Assembly: GCF_964204645.1 (NCBI RefSeq)
Contig: NC_134027.1
Span: 23,734,485 to 23,798,484, forward strand
Reading direction: 5' to 3'
Length of the DNA: 64,000 nt
Source of the DNA: Tubulanus polymorphus
Taxonomy: Eukaryota; Nemertea; Palaeonemertea; Tubulaniformes; Tubulanidae
Shown here in pieces: positions 1 to 12,800 of this stretch. The position numbers and the translations under genes are program-made. The notes beneath the pieces are model-generated. The model saw nothing but the letters and a program-made list of their open reading frames with translations. It searched no databases and had not been told where the DNA came from. How positions within the stretch are numbered: position 1 is the stretch's first letter; the number at the start of each line of letters is the position of its first letter.

Positions 1-1951
1 GGGAATCGTACAGTTCGTCTACTGCCTGCTGGTCGGTACATTCCCGTTCAACTCGTTCCTGTCCGGATTCATTTCGTGTGTCGGCACGTTCGTTTTGGGA
101 GGTAATTTTGCTCAGTTACCGGTCTGCGTTTTAGGCAGGGACAGGGTTCCTACTGGCACTGCCCCTCAAATTACAAAATCCATTTTTGAGGGTACAAAAT
201 CTGAAGTGGCTACATTTGCGGCGTCGTAAATTCTATACTTATGAAGGTTTTATATTTAATTTAGGATTATGGTCTAGAGGGGAGAGGATTAGTGTCAAGA
301 GCATGAGAAGAGGGTCCAAGGGTTAGGGTCTGTTTAACCTCATAAGGATTGGGGTAAGATGAGGCTATATGTAGTTGAAACATTAGCCTGGTTTTCAGCG
401 AGCTCGGTGGTCTAGTGGTATGATGCTACACTAGTAATTTACTGGCCCGGGTTCGAGTCTCGCTCGATCCGCTCTATTTTCTCTAACTCTATTCTCCACA
501 CTTGCCTTAAATTTTCTAAGTCGCGCAACTAGTGCGCATGCGCAACGTGAATTAGCCAATCAGAATGAAACGTCGTAAATATCGCTAGTGTCGTCCGTCT
601 ACGGCTTCGTAAAAATAGCCTGAGCGTACAAAATCATTCAAATTCTGAGTTTAATAGCCCTTCCTCTTGGCCCCTCAAACCCTGAAAATTGTTTCTCTCA
701 GAGAATTTTGTATCGCCTATTTCTAAAGAACCTTTCTTCATACATTCTCTCAATGTACACCATGAATTGTAGAATGTAGTGAGACAAAATAAATGCATTG
801 TGATGATAATCACAGTAGTTGCTTTAATTGCACACTGGATTGGTATTTTATCGTCTTGGTAGCTAGATTGGTTTAAACACAATGGTCATAAGCGGGCCAT
901 GCGAAAAAAATCAGGGACCAGTTGCTCAAAAGTTGGTTGAGCTAACCGGTGTGTATCCTAGTTGACAAATGATAGCGACAATTGAAATCGCATTTTGTAA
1001 TCCGTTGGTTAACTGGCCCCCGCTCCTAGCTGTCTGCTCCTAGCACACATGCTCTCCGCGCAACATTTTGTTGCATAATTACGTTATTTCATTAATGATA
1101 ATCAGTTGATCTACTTTTATTATGCATCTACAACTCGTTCGGTGAGGAATTTACATCTCGAAATAAACAGCAATTTTTATCCCAAAACTGTAATGCACTT
1201 GGGACTTGAGTCAATACAAAATGATCCTGGGATTATTTTCCTTCCACATCTATGCAACTGAGCGTAGGTGATCTCAACTGCTAAACTGAAGTCATTTAGG
1301 GCCTGTAGAGAGAATCCCACAATGATAAGAAAAGTCCGAAAATGTAACTTCGAGATAGTAGATTATTTCAACGTTTCGACTATATCTGATTAGTCATCTT
1401 CAGGAATAATGAGATACTACAAAAATTATGAGATATATATACAATCCAGAGACAAAGAGACTAATTCAAGTAATCAGAGATGATACAAACTAAAGAAAAA
1501 TTAACGTAGAAACAGTTACACGCTAAAATAGATAAAAGGGAAACTAACCAAAAGGTTAATAATAAACAAAATTTTCTTATCATTGTGGGATTCTCTCTAC
1601 ATCGCGTCAACATGGATATAGTGTTCTATCAATCATGATCATTTAGGGCCTAAAATTTATATTTAGAGACAACTGAAAATACAAATTTTCCTCTCACGTA
1701 TTGCCTCTTCAGCACTTAGTATGGATACAAATGTATTATTTCTAATGCTGTCAGTTTGTGTAAATGAAAGTTAATTTAAAGTAGAGAGAATCGACATATT
1801 TTCCATTTTCTGATTTTCAGTGTGTCTACGGCTACAAGTGAATCCTCAAAATAAACACGATTTCCACGGTTTGAGTCCGGAGCGCGCCTTCGCCGATTTC
1901 ATCTTCGCCCACGTCGTACTTCATCTCGTCATCATTAACTTCATCGGTTAA
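1..1951 (+). CDS. DAD1: DAD1, oligosaccharyltransferase subunit (3' part)
   Basis: Last two exons of DAD1, a small membrane subunit of the ER oligosaccharyltransferase that transfers glycans to asparagines of nascent proteins. Exon 1-101 is cut by the window edge and reads (from base 2) [20 protein letters not shown] and on through [14 protein letters not shown] donor follows at 102. Exon 1821-1951 completes a split valine codon and reads [12 protein letters not shown], then SPERAFADF, and ends INFIG followed by TAA at 1949-1951. These are the conserved C-terminal segments of DAD1. About 76 of the usual ~113 residues are present; the N-terminal third lies upstream of base 1. The 1.7-kb intron contains a tRNA-derived SINE and two MITEs. 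The gene converges on INTS8. The 3' UTR end is not clear; AATAAA occurs at 2808-2818. Identification is very secure. Confidence 0.96.
396..570 (+). repeat. tRNA-derived SINE with intact Pol III boxes
   Basis: A tRNA-like head has an A box TGGTCTAGTGG (408-418) and a B box GGTTCGAGTCT (450-460) at normal spacing. The acceptor and T stems do not pair, so it is not a tRNA gene. The body from about 471 (CTCCACACTTGCCTT, then GTGCGCATGCGC, then TTAGCCAATCAGAA) recurs without the head at 20426-20524, which shows a dispersed SINE family. Confidence 0.7.
912..1020. repeat. Short MITE, GCTCAAAAGTTGGTT family, copy 1
   Basis: The left end reads CAGGGACCAGTTGCTCAAAA and the right end GTTGGTTAACTGGCCCC, which is an imperfect inverted repeat. 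The same ends, better preserved, occur at 5278-5413 and more weakly at 53190-53285. It lies in the DAD1 intron. Confidence 0.55.
1304..1601. repeat. Foldback MITE in the DAD1 intron
   Basis: A 29-bp terminal inverted repeat: TGTAGAGAGAATCCCACAAT at 1304 is matched by its reverse complement ending at 1601 (ATTGTGGGATTCTCTCTACA). The ~300-bp interior is non-coding. The words TCATTTAGGGCCT at 1292 and again at about 1641 lie just outside it. Confidence 0.65.
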
Positions 1952-2009
1952 AACAGGTCGTTTTACAATCAAATCGGGTGAGTGTTGGGCGGGGAAGGGA
2001 AAAATTTTC

Positions 2010-2299
2010 TTAACCATTTCAGTGCGTCTACACCGCTGTGCGGTGTACGAATCAGTGATGGATTTTGCTAATACACCGCACTGCGGTGTATTGATTTAAT
2101 TAGTAATTACTAATTATCTCTTGAAACATGGCAGCACCTGTTAAACATAGTGTAATATTAGTAACGATATACCGCGCCAGGGTGTAGACGCACTATAGTG
2201 CTATTACCGTTATTCAACACACTAGGGTGGAATTTTTCAGAATTTTCAAATTATCTTCAGCACTATAGGGTATTAATTAGCCAGCACTGAAAGGGTTAA
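2010..2299 (+). mobile_element. piggyBac-like MITE, copy A
   Basis: Flanked by TTAA on both sides (2010-2013, 2296-2299), with ends CCATTTCAGTGC and GCACTGAAAGGG. Inside are short palindromes of the type CACCGCACTGCGGTG. TTAA target sites and CCCTTT-type ends are characteristic of piggyBac elements. No transposase is encoded. Four related copies lie in this window. Confidence 0.75.
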
Positions 2300-3827
2300 G
2301 CCGAGCCCCCTAAAGGAATCTAGAACTTTAGGTGCAAAGCCCTTCTGAAAATCGGTTGTACTGTGAACTCCTGTGAGTTTTGAGCGGGAACGGGAAGATT
2401 TTGAAATTTTCCGAAGTTGAGCCCGCTATAGGAATCTAGAACTTTCGTAGCATAGCCCCATCGGAAAATAGATTGTACTGTAAACCCCAGCATCCATCTT
2501 AACAGCCTGCGACCATGCCTAAAGATATTCGATCATAGTTTCTGGATGATCAGTTTTTGAAATTGTGCTGATAAAATGTCTAAGGCTGAAATAGATTGTC
2601 CGTTACGTGCAAAGATTTTATGGACATTTCTGGAAAAATGACTCTTTATACATGTTTGACTGTATTTCAAGTTTTTGGGAACTGAATTTTTTTTGGGTTG
2701 TTTTTCAGGAATTTTCTACAACAAACATTGAACGACCATCAACATTTCTCTACAAGATCAACATTTGAACGGAATCGAAAAAAAAAACAAATATGCATTT
2801 TACCGAAAATAAAATAAAAACGTGGCACATCTACTATTTATTACTGTATATATGACAAAAAAATCTCTTTCTAAAATTATGTATTGCGCCTTTTCAGGCA
2901 CAAATAATAAAAGTTTTCAAGGAATTTTCATTCTCTAAGTTCTTTTTGTTTCATCTCAATGTCAAGGATTTGTCAACTCCTAATTCCTACTCATGACATG
3001 ACGATACTGTGGCCAGTCATGGCTTAGATTTAGGACACAACGCAAGACTGGTCTTAATCACAACTGTGCCCAGGGGCTGGTTCCATAGTTGAGACTTTAG
3101 TTCAAAAGTGGTCTTAAATCTTGAGGTTCAATTGATAGATCTGCTATGATTGAAACTAAGTTGATCTTAGACTGGTGCTAAATGCAAGCCATGACTGGAA
3201 CTGGCCCGATCAACTACCCATGGGATTGGACCAGAAGAACGCCTTCCAATACGACACATCAAGGGATCCAACTAAGGCAAGGTTTACTGTGCCCGTGAAT
3301 AGAGTATTTTCTACAGGGTCCCTACGACTCCTTGACAACTCCTAAACCAAAAGTTTTTTTCACATGAGCAAAAATCCTTGAAAACTAGAATTTTGAGAAA
3401 AAGGCAATTTGAAAATGTCTAGGTTTTAGGCCTAGTCAGTAGTCATACACACAGATTCCATGGAATTAACTGGTTTAGGCGGTTATTGAATAAGAAACCG
3501 AGTTTAGTTCGTGAAAAGGATTATAGTCGCTGAATTAACAGTACCGATTTAGGAGGAGTGTTCCATAATTGGGATATGAAACTAGATATATATGAAATGT
3601 TCTCCTTGAAAAGTCCTGGAATTCTGGAATGACTGATCTGTAGGGACCCTGTTCTAGTTACTGCAAGAAGCTCGAAAATATAAATAAAATTGAAGTAAAA
3701 ACTAAATTTCTACAAATATTTACAGTTCTTTACTCGCATTATCGACTACTCTGAAGTGAGAGAGAATTTAAGGTACAAAAATATAATGGGAAATATTTCA
3801 TCCAGCCAGACCAATCTTGATTCTTTA
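2300..3827. other. Intergenic region between convergent DAD1 and INTS8
   Basis: AT-rich, with no supportable coding exon. A tract near 3030-3200 (GACTGGTCTTAA, GCCATGACTGGAACTGGCCC) resembles the dispersed minisatellite at 51.6-52.4 kb and 58.95-59.5 kb. The untranslated 3' ends of both genes presumably lie here. Confidence 0.5.
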
Positions 3828-6800
3828 TCATAAATATTGTTTCGCCATCGCGCGTAGGAACTTCTGTTTTCTGACCGCAGCAGCAGCGTTCAGTACAGTT
3901 TCCATGTTACTGTTATTGAGATCGGGCTGAGCAACCGCTTTCAACTGTAAGAGAAATATATTGAAATCAGGTACATGTATTTGCAGGTTACGAAGTCTGG
4001 ACAAACACTTCTTTAAAGTTGGATGATAAAATCTGCCTTAGGTAAAATCCTGAAGACATGCGAAGTGTGGATGAACACTTTTCGATTGTGTACTAAAAGG
4101 TCGTCATTTACAAGGATCTTTGGTAAAGTCACGAACGGATGTGAATTTTTGACCATCAAAAATCAGAACAATAAATGAAGAAAGGATAAAATGTTCGAAT
4201 ACATGATGAGTTCAGTGGCATTTATGAAAAGTTGAGCTTTTTAACTATGTATTCATGTAATTGTTAAATACTTACAGCCTTTTGTTTCTGTTCTATTTCA
4301 CCACGTTTATTGTGTAAATCTAAACATATACTAGTTAAAAAAAAAGGTAGCGTTGATGACCGGTTTTGAAAGTAGACACTGATGAAATGTCCGTCCGGTG
4401 TGTGTAATTTCCAATTGAAAATGTTTCATGAGAGTACTGAACGCATGTGGCATGTGGACGATCACTTCTCAAAAATTTGCTGATAAAATGTCTAATTTCT
4501 GGAGTTTGCAGTTCATTTTCAATTAAAGATGTCTCAGAAGTACTGAACACGTGAAGTGTGGACGATCAATTTTTGAAAATTTTGATCAATTTTTGAATGC
4601 GCACTGCTGACATAATGTCTAATATCTGGTGATCGATTGGTGTTCATTTGCAATCAAAAATCTGAAGTCCTGAACACGCGTGAAGTAAGAACAATCACTT
4701 TTCAATTGGCTCAAAAAACGTCTAATATCCAGCGCTTATACAGTGCAAACCTCGTTACAGCGAACTTCACGGGACCGGAAAATGAAATCATTACAGCCAA
4801 AAGTTTGTTATATAAAATTTTCTTACTTTGGACTAAATTCTATACCGGTATTTGGTATATGCGATGAGTTCAGGTTCACTGTAACAATTTTCACTTAACG
4901 TCGTTTTCAATTCAAAACAGATTAAGGTGAAGCGTTGAACGCACGAAGGATCCACGATGCTGATTGACGTCTGCGCAAATATAGACGCGGTGTTATAAAA
5001 GGATACGGATCAGAAATTCTAATACGGTTATATCCCAGATACAATCGTAGTACGTATCCATAGCGTCGTAACAAACTTTCTCTTGTAACGATTTGAACGC
5101 GGTCGTGTAGTCGACGTCGTCCAAAAACTGGCACAAAACAGCCACCTGCAAAAACATACTCGCTGCTTAGACTTAACAAGAACGATACCTTGTTTCTCCA
5201 TGGCGGCCGGGTCATTTTTGTAAAATATTATAAAATTTGTTATCAGTTCATGTTCAGTTCAGTTCATTTCTATAGCTGTCTGGGGTCGGTCGCTCAAACG
5301 TTGGTTAGAGTTAACCAGTGGATAGTTGATATGGTGACAATTGAAATTTCATCGTTACTATGGTATTTAATGGCCGGTTATCTTTTACCAACTTTTGAGC
5401 AACTGGCCTTTGGTCTGTTATGGTATAGTAAATCACGATTATGAAAAAAGTAATGTACAGGGTAGATAGGCAGCCAGTCGGGTCAATTTTAACGCTCAGC
5501 TGAGAAACAAGGTATCAATTTTTTTAGCCCTAATTTAGGAGCTTTTTCGAGCCAAGTAGTGATAAAAAATAAACTTACGAAAACTTTATCCACTTATATG
5601 TTGGAAGTTAAGATTTGACTCTCAATTCAATTCATCGGGAATTAACGAATTTGAGTCAAGTCCTAACTCAACTTGTCAACTCTGACCAAATCGAATTGCT
5701 TAAATTTCAACACAGCTTCTGCATTAAGTCAGAGCTTCACAATAAAGGCAAATTTGTCTTGTCAAATCATTGTGAAATCATATTCGATTTTCCTAATTAT
5801 TTGCTATCACGTGTAGTCTAATCAAACAAGATTTGCACACCACGATAAATTTGAGGTCTCGTTCGAAACGACTGACAAGAAAATACTATCCTATCATAGG
5901 ATATAATACCGAAATTCACTCATAGGCTATGAATGAATTTCAGTTTCTCTTTAAGCTGTGACCATTTATATCAGTTTTTCAACAAAAAAAATTCATGATT
6001 TGATAAATCGATTTGAATTTGATGCCAGGATAAATACGATTTTACTTAAAATCAAACTTAATTTGACGTGATAAATTCCCCTTAAATAGCATAAATAATG
6101 GATCAAAATATTTTCACGGACACTTTTCGTACATTTTCATGACCTATTGCAATACGACGCCCGTTATTTGGTATTCCGAGCGATTTCAAATTACCTGCGT
6201 GTGACATTGCAAATGCGTACAACATCGAATCATGTTTTTATAGATTTGATCGTCGTACACCGACTTCGGAACGGGTATCGTGAAAAAGTCGGACGCGACG
6301 ACTCCGGCTTCCAGGTAATAACGCAGCGCCGGCGTGTACTGAGCATTAGCTGTAATGATAAAAATGTCCGTTACACTCATGCGAAGTGTGGATGATCAGT
6401 TTTTGAAAGCGCGCTGATAAAATATCTTTATAACGCAGCACCGGCGTGTACTGAGCATCAGCTGTAACATTTCGCATTTCTTGAAAACGCGCACAAGATT
6501 TCTAACTTGAAGAGTAATACAAGTCACAATTTGCAGAAGCGTTCATATTTCATTCGGTTGGCACTGAACATGGGTTTGGAGCCTTGCCCCAGGAAATCTT
6601 AAGCTTAGATGTGGCCTGCTGCCAGTACGATGCACCCCTCGAACTATTTGCTGTCTGTACTATGCACCCTCTCAGACAATCTGCCGTCTGTACACTGCAC
6701 CCGCTCAGACAATCTGCTGTCTGTACCCTGAACCCCCTCAGACAATCTGCTGTCCGTACCCGGCACCCTCTCAGACAATCTGCCGTCTGTACACTGCACC

Positions 6801-9800
6801 CACTCAGACAATCTGCTGTCTGTACCCTGAACCCCCTCAGACAATCTGCTGTCTATACCCTGAACCCCCTCAGACAATCTGCTGTCCGTACCCTGCACCC
6901 TCTCAGACAATCTGCTGTCTGTACACTGCACCCGCTCAGACAATCTGCTGTCCGTACCCTGAACCCCCTCAGACAATCTGCTGTCTGTACCCTGAACCCC
7001 CTCAGACAATCTGCTGTCTGTACCCTGCACCCCCTCAGACAATCTACTGTCTGTACCCTGAACCTCCTCAGACAATCTGCTGTCCGTACCCTGCACCCTC
7101 TCAGACAATCTGCTGTCTGTACACTGCACCCGCTCAGACAATCTGCTGTCCGTACCCTGAACCCCCTCAGACAATCTGCTGTCTGTACCCTGAACCCCCT
7201 CAGACAATCTGCTGTCCGTACAGTGGACCCTTTCAGACTATCTTTATGAATGGCCCCTGTAGACAAAAATTAATTCATTACCCGGTAACCCACTCGGCAA
7301 TGCCCTTACATTTGTATTCAAGAAAGGAAAATGAATTTGCATGAACTTTATTGAACTCACCAAAGTAAATATCCGCCTGAGTTCGCAGCCACGACGGCTG
7401 CCGTGGAAACATGTTGAGACTGTGTTTAACGATGATGTCGACGGCGTCTGAAACAGCTGCAGTATTCACATCAGCGGCGCTGCAAAAATAAAAAAAATAA
7501 CATCGAATTATCAATTTAATTGAATCGATTCAAAATCAGGCAACCATCCTGAATCGTGAATTAAACAATCCTCCTCAATCCATTTCCACTTTTCATCATC
7601 TAAAATTAAACACCTGGAACCAGTTTCACAGTTTAACACCTAAACCGCCTCGAGCTGATTCCACAGTTTAACACCTAAGCCACCTGGAGCTGGTTCCACA
7701 GTTCAGAGTAAAGATCCAAGGCAGAAATTTGAAATTCACCCAGATTTACTTGGTTATAAGTGAACGCCGCTGACATGTTCACTCATCAAATACTCGAGAA
7801 TTTCTAATAGGAAGATGTCAATTTCTGAACCGAATTGGACGTCTTAGGCGTTTAGTTTACCATAAGCTGTTAAATTTGAATCCCACTGTCACCGTTGTTG
7901 CGCAGCAGACGAAAAAGAGTGAGGCTGGATTTGAGTGGCTTGAGGAGTAATAGGCAGGGTGGATATAGGCGGATTGAGGAGTAATAGGCAGGGTGGATAC
8001 AGGTGGATTGAGGAGTAATAGTCAGGGTGGATACAGGTGGATTGAGGAGTAATAGGCAGGGTGGATACAGGTGGATTGAGGAGTAATAGGTTAAGCAAGT
8101 TTGTATAAGATGAATTTAAGAATTTCAACAGTTCTCGGTAAGAACTATCGAACCAGCCTCGCGTGTTCTGTACGTACTTGTTCAGAGCGTTCGGTAATAA
8201 AGACGTGTAGTCGGCTACGATATCGATTCTCAAATCCGTCTGCAAAGAAAAAAGATTCAAAGCAAAACCTGAATTCGAAGCGAGCAGGGATGCGATGAGG
8301 TGTCGTCTTTCGCAGGAGATTTACGATGTTAACTCACACGAACTAAACCGTACAATTTCACTAAACACGAGATCACTAACGACAGAACTGCCGGTTCCTG
8401 AAAAAATGAAGAAACAAAGTATTACTGAGATATAACTGGTAACTATTCATTCATTGTCCACCTTAAAAAGTCTATCACCAAATTTTACCTCAGAACCAAG
8501 AAGATACAAGACAGATACTGAGTTAGAGTTGGCGAAATAATGATCATTTCTTCGCGCACAACAGAACAAGAGTTTAACCTTTCCCTGTATATGACGAACT
8601 GGGCTCGTCAATATAGTATTGGATAGCACTAGTCACCACACATCATTATAATTCGATGTACACGTACCACAGTGAGACAACTTAGTTTCGATTTTTTTCT
8701 GAAAGATTTGGAAACCTCGCCAGTTGGTTCGGGTGGTTGGCCGGCTGGCGGCGCCAGGTCATGCATTTGCTATGCTGCCACATTTTCACGGTGGTCGGAT
8801 TTTAGAAATACTTAGCATTTCTAGGTATTTCCATCAAGAAGACACAGGGGCAAATCCACGGGGCATTGTAAGACTTGTAAAAGTCCATCAAAATTTTCTT
8901 AGTGCCATTTCCTATTTTGTCAACAAAGATAATAGGAGCATTCCAGTGCGATAGTGCCCCTAATATATCCTTTTTGGACATACAAATACCCTTTTGGGAT
9001 GTGACAAGTCCTGCAAAACTGGCCTTAAGATTTACCTGCGAAACTTCATAATAGGCAAGGCCATCTCAAAAATTAACGGTTTTTGTTTTATTCAAATCGC
9101 TTTAATTTTTTACGCCGGGACCCCAACACCACAATTTAACCACACACTCATAGCGAAAGGGTCGACTGAAGACAATTTTACTTGTAGAGACAGACAACTC
9201 ATAAGATTAATCTTTGAAAAAAAAGACTTATAACGATTACCGGTACCTTTAACGATTGCACAAAGTCCATAAATTGACCACGAGGCATCAGACTGGGTAC
9301 GCTTTCGTTTCGCTGACCTCCTCGTTTGTTCGACGTGTGGTTCTTAAACATCGGAATCACTGAAAAAAAAAACGCGCCAAAAGATTAATCAACCCTTCGG
9401 CTGCTTAGTGTTACCGAATCACAGCGGCCAAGTATCGCAGGCTTAGACGCGAGGTCGCATCAGAGTTTCAGAAAAAAATTGAGCAAGAGTTTTAGAAATA
9501 CAGGAGGCGCTCTCTTCCTCTGGTTAAGTTGGGACTGGTAAAATTCTACCCCGACTTGGTGTCAAATACTGAGTAAGAGTTAGTGAAATACAGCAGCCTC
9601 TGTGTCTCATTCGGCATAGTTGCGTCTGGTAAAATTCTACCCCGAGTTGGTGTTAAATACTGAATGGGAATTTGAAAAATACAGCAGCCTCTGTGTCTGA
9701 TTAGGTAAAGTAGGGACTGTTAAAATTCTACCGCGAGTTGGTGTTAAATACTGAGTAAGCGTTTGAGAAATACAGCAGCCTCTGTGTGTCTGATTCGGTA

Positions 9801-12800
9801 CAGTTGCGTCTGGTAAAATTCTACTCAGAGTTGGTACAGCTCAGACATTCGGCACACTTAAGGTATTCTACTACCGAGCTGATGTCAAATACTGAGTATT
9901 TCTAACCAAATAAGGCCACACCTAGGCCTATTCTGGTTGTATTATCATCGCTAATTACCTGTCTCCCATAAAGCTTTAGCCGGTGGACGAGCGCTCTTTA
10001 AATTCGGCAGTTCTCGACAAGCTTCCGACAGTAAACGCGACAACTGAAAAGGACGAAAAAAAATTTGTTTTAAAATATAGACTAATCTACCAATATTGGG
10101 TCGTCTGAATAGTGAAATTTGAACAGAAATTAAGAACCATATCAGACAATATTGTCCTTCAGTTTGTCAGGATTTTTTTTCAAAACTAACCAATCAGAAA
10201 GGTCATTCATTAAAACAGGGTGTAAGAACTGGTTAAGACAATTCGAGCATTCTAAAATTTTGATTGGTCAGTTCCACCAAAATATCGACCAATCAACAAG
10301 GCTTACAACTGGTTATTCCAGTATTTTGTTTGAAGCGTCCAACGTCATCCGAATCCGCACAAGCTCTCACACGAATTCAGCGAATTACGAATTCCTACCT
10401 CGAGATACGGATTATCGGAGTTGGACAAGTTGCGTAGATAATCCCAGTCTCGTATGTTTAACAGGAACGCAGCGCATTGTTTGATTACCTCGCCGCCCGG
10501 ATACATGTCTGCAATAAAACAACGAGCGAAAACAAATCATCAATGCCATCTGAATCTCGAAAAACAAAGAGAAACATTATTCCCCATTATTGACAAAGAA
10601 TTTGAACATAAACCCACAGCTTCAGAAATGAACCCTCTTCCATAATCGTTAGTTAAATCAGGCTCTTTTAGAGAGTAGTTTATACGTCGTGATGACGATT
10701 GGTACTGGATCCTCTAAGAGATATAACTGATTCGAATTAAACCCACACAACTCTGGAAATGGATCGATTCTATCAGGGTCGAATTACACCTGCACAACTG
10801 TGGAAATGGTGTGTAAATGGATCCATTCTTCCATGGTCATTATCGAAGCCACACAACTGTAGAACTGGATCTAGAGACAAACTCACCCAATTGTGGAAAT
10901 GGATCGTATCTAACATGGTTGAATTGAACCAACGCAACCGTAGAACCGAATCCAGAGACTAATTAAACTCACACAACTGTGGAAATTGGCCCTGAATTAA
11001 TTTCATGTATATAACTGTGACCTGAATCTTGACTGAAATTGAACCGACAAAACTGTCGCACTGGATCCAAAAATAAACTCAAAATGATTCAAAGTTTGTT
11101 TTTCATCAATAGCCGGTATTCCTCACTTACCAGAGTCTAATCTGAGACTGGTTACAGCCGGTATTCCTCACTTACCAGAGTCTAATCTGAGACTGGTTAT
11201 ACAGGTTTTGCATCGTTTCACCATGTCCTGCATACTGGTCGTATCGGGCACCTCGCCGGTCTCGTGAAACTCTTCCAGATCGACGACCAACGACTGATAG
11301 CGGATCAATTTGCATGATTTATACGACACGTCCTTGATCGTAGCGTCTGCCGCCGACAGCAACGATCGCGATTTGTCGAACAACTATCAAAAACGAAGGG
11401 AGAACATTTCACGTATTTTGAAAGGTCGAAATGAACAATCCGACGATGAGGATATTTCAAATTTTGTTTATCTAAAAGTTTTAACCCTTACAGTGCTGAC
11501 TAATTGACACCCGAAAGTGCTGGAGATAATTTGAAAAATTCCACCCTAGTGTGTTGAATAACGGGAATACCACTATAATGCATCTACACCGCGGTGCGGT
11601 GTATCGTTAGTTACTAATATTTCACTATGTTTGACTAGCGCTGCCATCTTTCAAGAGAGATAATTACTAATCACATCAATACACCGCAGTGCAGTGTACT
11701 AGCAAAATCTATCACTGATTTATACACAGCACTGCGGTGTAGACGCACTGAAAGGGTTAAGAGATCTAAATCCCGCCTTCAGAGAAACAGTTACAAACGT
11801 TATTCTTTCACGATATCTTTCACAAAATCGCATTCATTTCTGTTTCTCTGAAGATGTAATACAGACGGTATTCGAAATTTAAGGTGAATTTTCAAGAAAA
11901 ATTGCTGATAATTGCCTACATCGGACAAATCACTTAGAGGATTTTTCAAATTCCCGACAGTTCTGTTTTATTCACTGTGTAAATCTTCATTTGTAAACAT
12001 TTCTAACTTGCAAGACTGAATTATAGGAAGACTTGAACTAGACCGAACTATTTTCATAAATGAAATGAAATGAAACGATCCCGCAACAAAGCTACGGTAA
12101 ATGGATTTCCAAATGAAATGTTTCCCAGGGTAGAAGAAACCCCATCAAATTCTGAAATATTTCCAATATCGTTTTGAAATTCTCGATTTGCCAGTCAGAA
12201 AGTGAACAATCAGAGCATTCGAACATACCTGAATTTCCATACAATGTTTCGCTTTAGCGACGAGAATGAAAGCGATGACCGGTAGTTCACCTTGTAAACT
12301 AACCAACAGCTGAGACACTTCACGAGGCACAAACCACTGAAACACGATCGAAACGACAAAATCTACATTCTCCAGTGTAAGATGTTTTGGTAAACACAAA
12401 GGCAGGATAGAGTGTTTTATCTTTACTCCGGGATGCGAAGGCATTGGTTTGTTTCAGACTGGCACAGTACTACCAGTTTCTCAGCAAGAAATAACCTTTT
12501 AACTAGCTACACAGGAAAAATAAAGAGAAGGAGAACGAATAATTGGGGGTACCTGGTCTGATAGAAGACTCACTAGCAAGTGCTCCGGGTCCCTTTTGCC
12601 TCCTCTCCACATTGGAATTGAGTATACGTGACCTAACGTATGACTCTGGGACCTACGTATTTCCACGGTTTCTCATTACAATTTAAATCCAAGTTTAATC
12701 TCTCAAAACTAACTTATTTTAATTCGCAGAATAGCCGTGTTTACAATAACGAGACGAGTAGTACAGGTTAACTATTTACCGTATTTTCCGGCCAATAAGC

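Noticed and set aside
400-472. tRNA gene
   Set aside because: A and B boxes are good, but the acceptor and T stems do not pair; better explained as a SINE head.
8101-8170. Extension of INTS8 exon 8178-8239 through NTRGWFDSSYRELLKFLNSS
   Set aside because: The GTACGT donor at 8177 gives the correct phase for the next exon and matches the spacing in human INTS8; the extension runs into a minisatellite.
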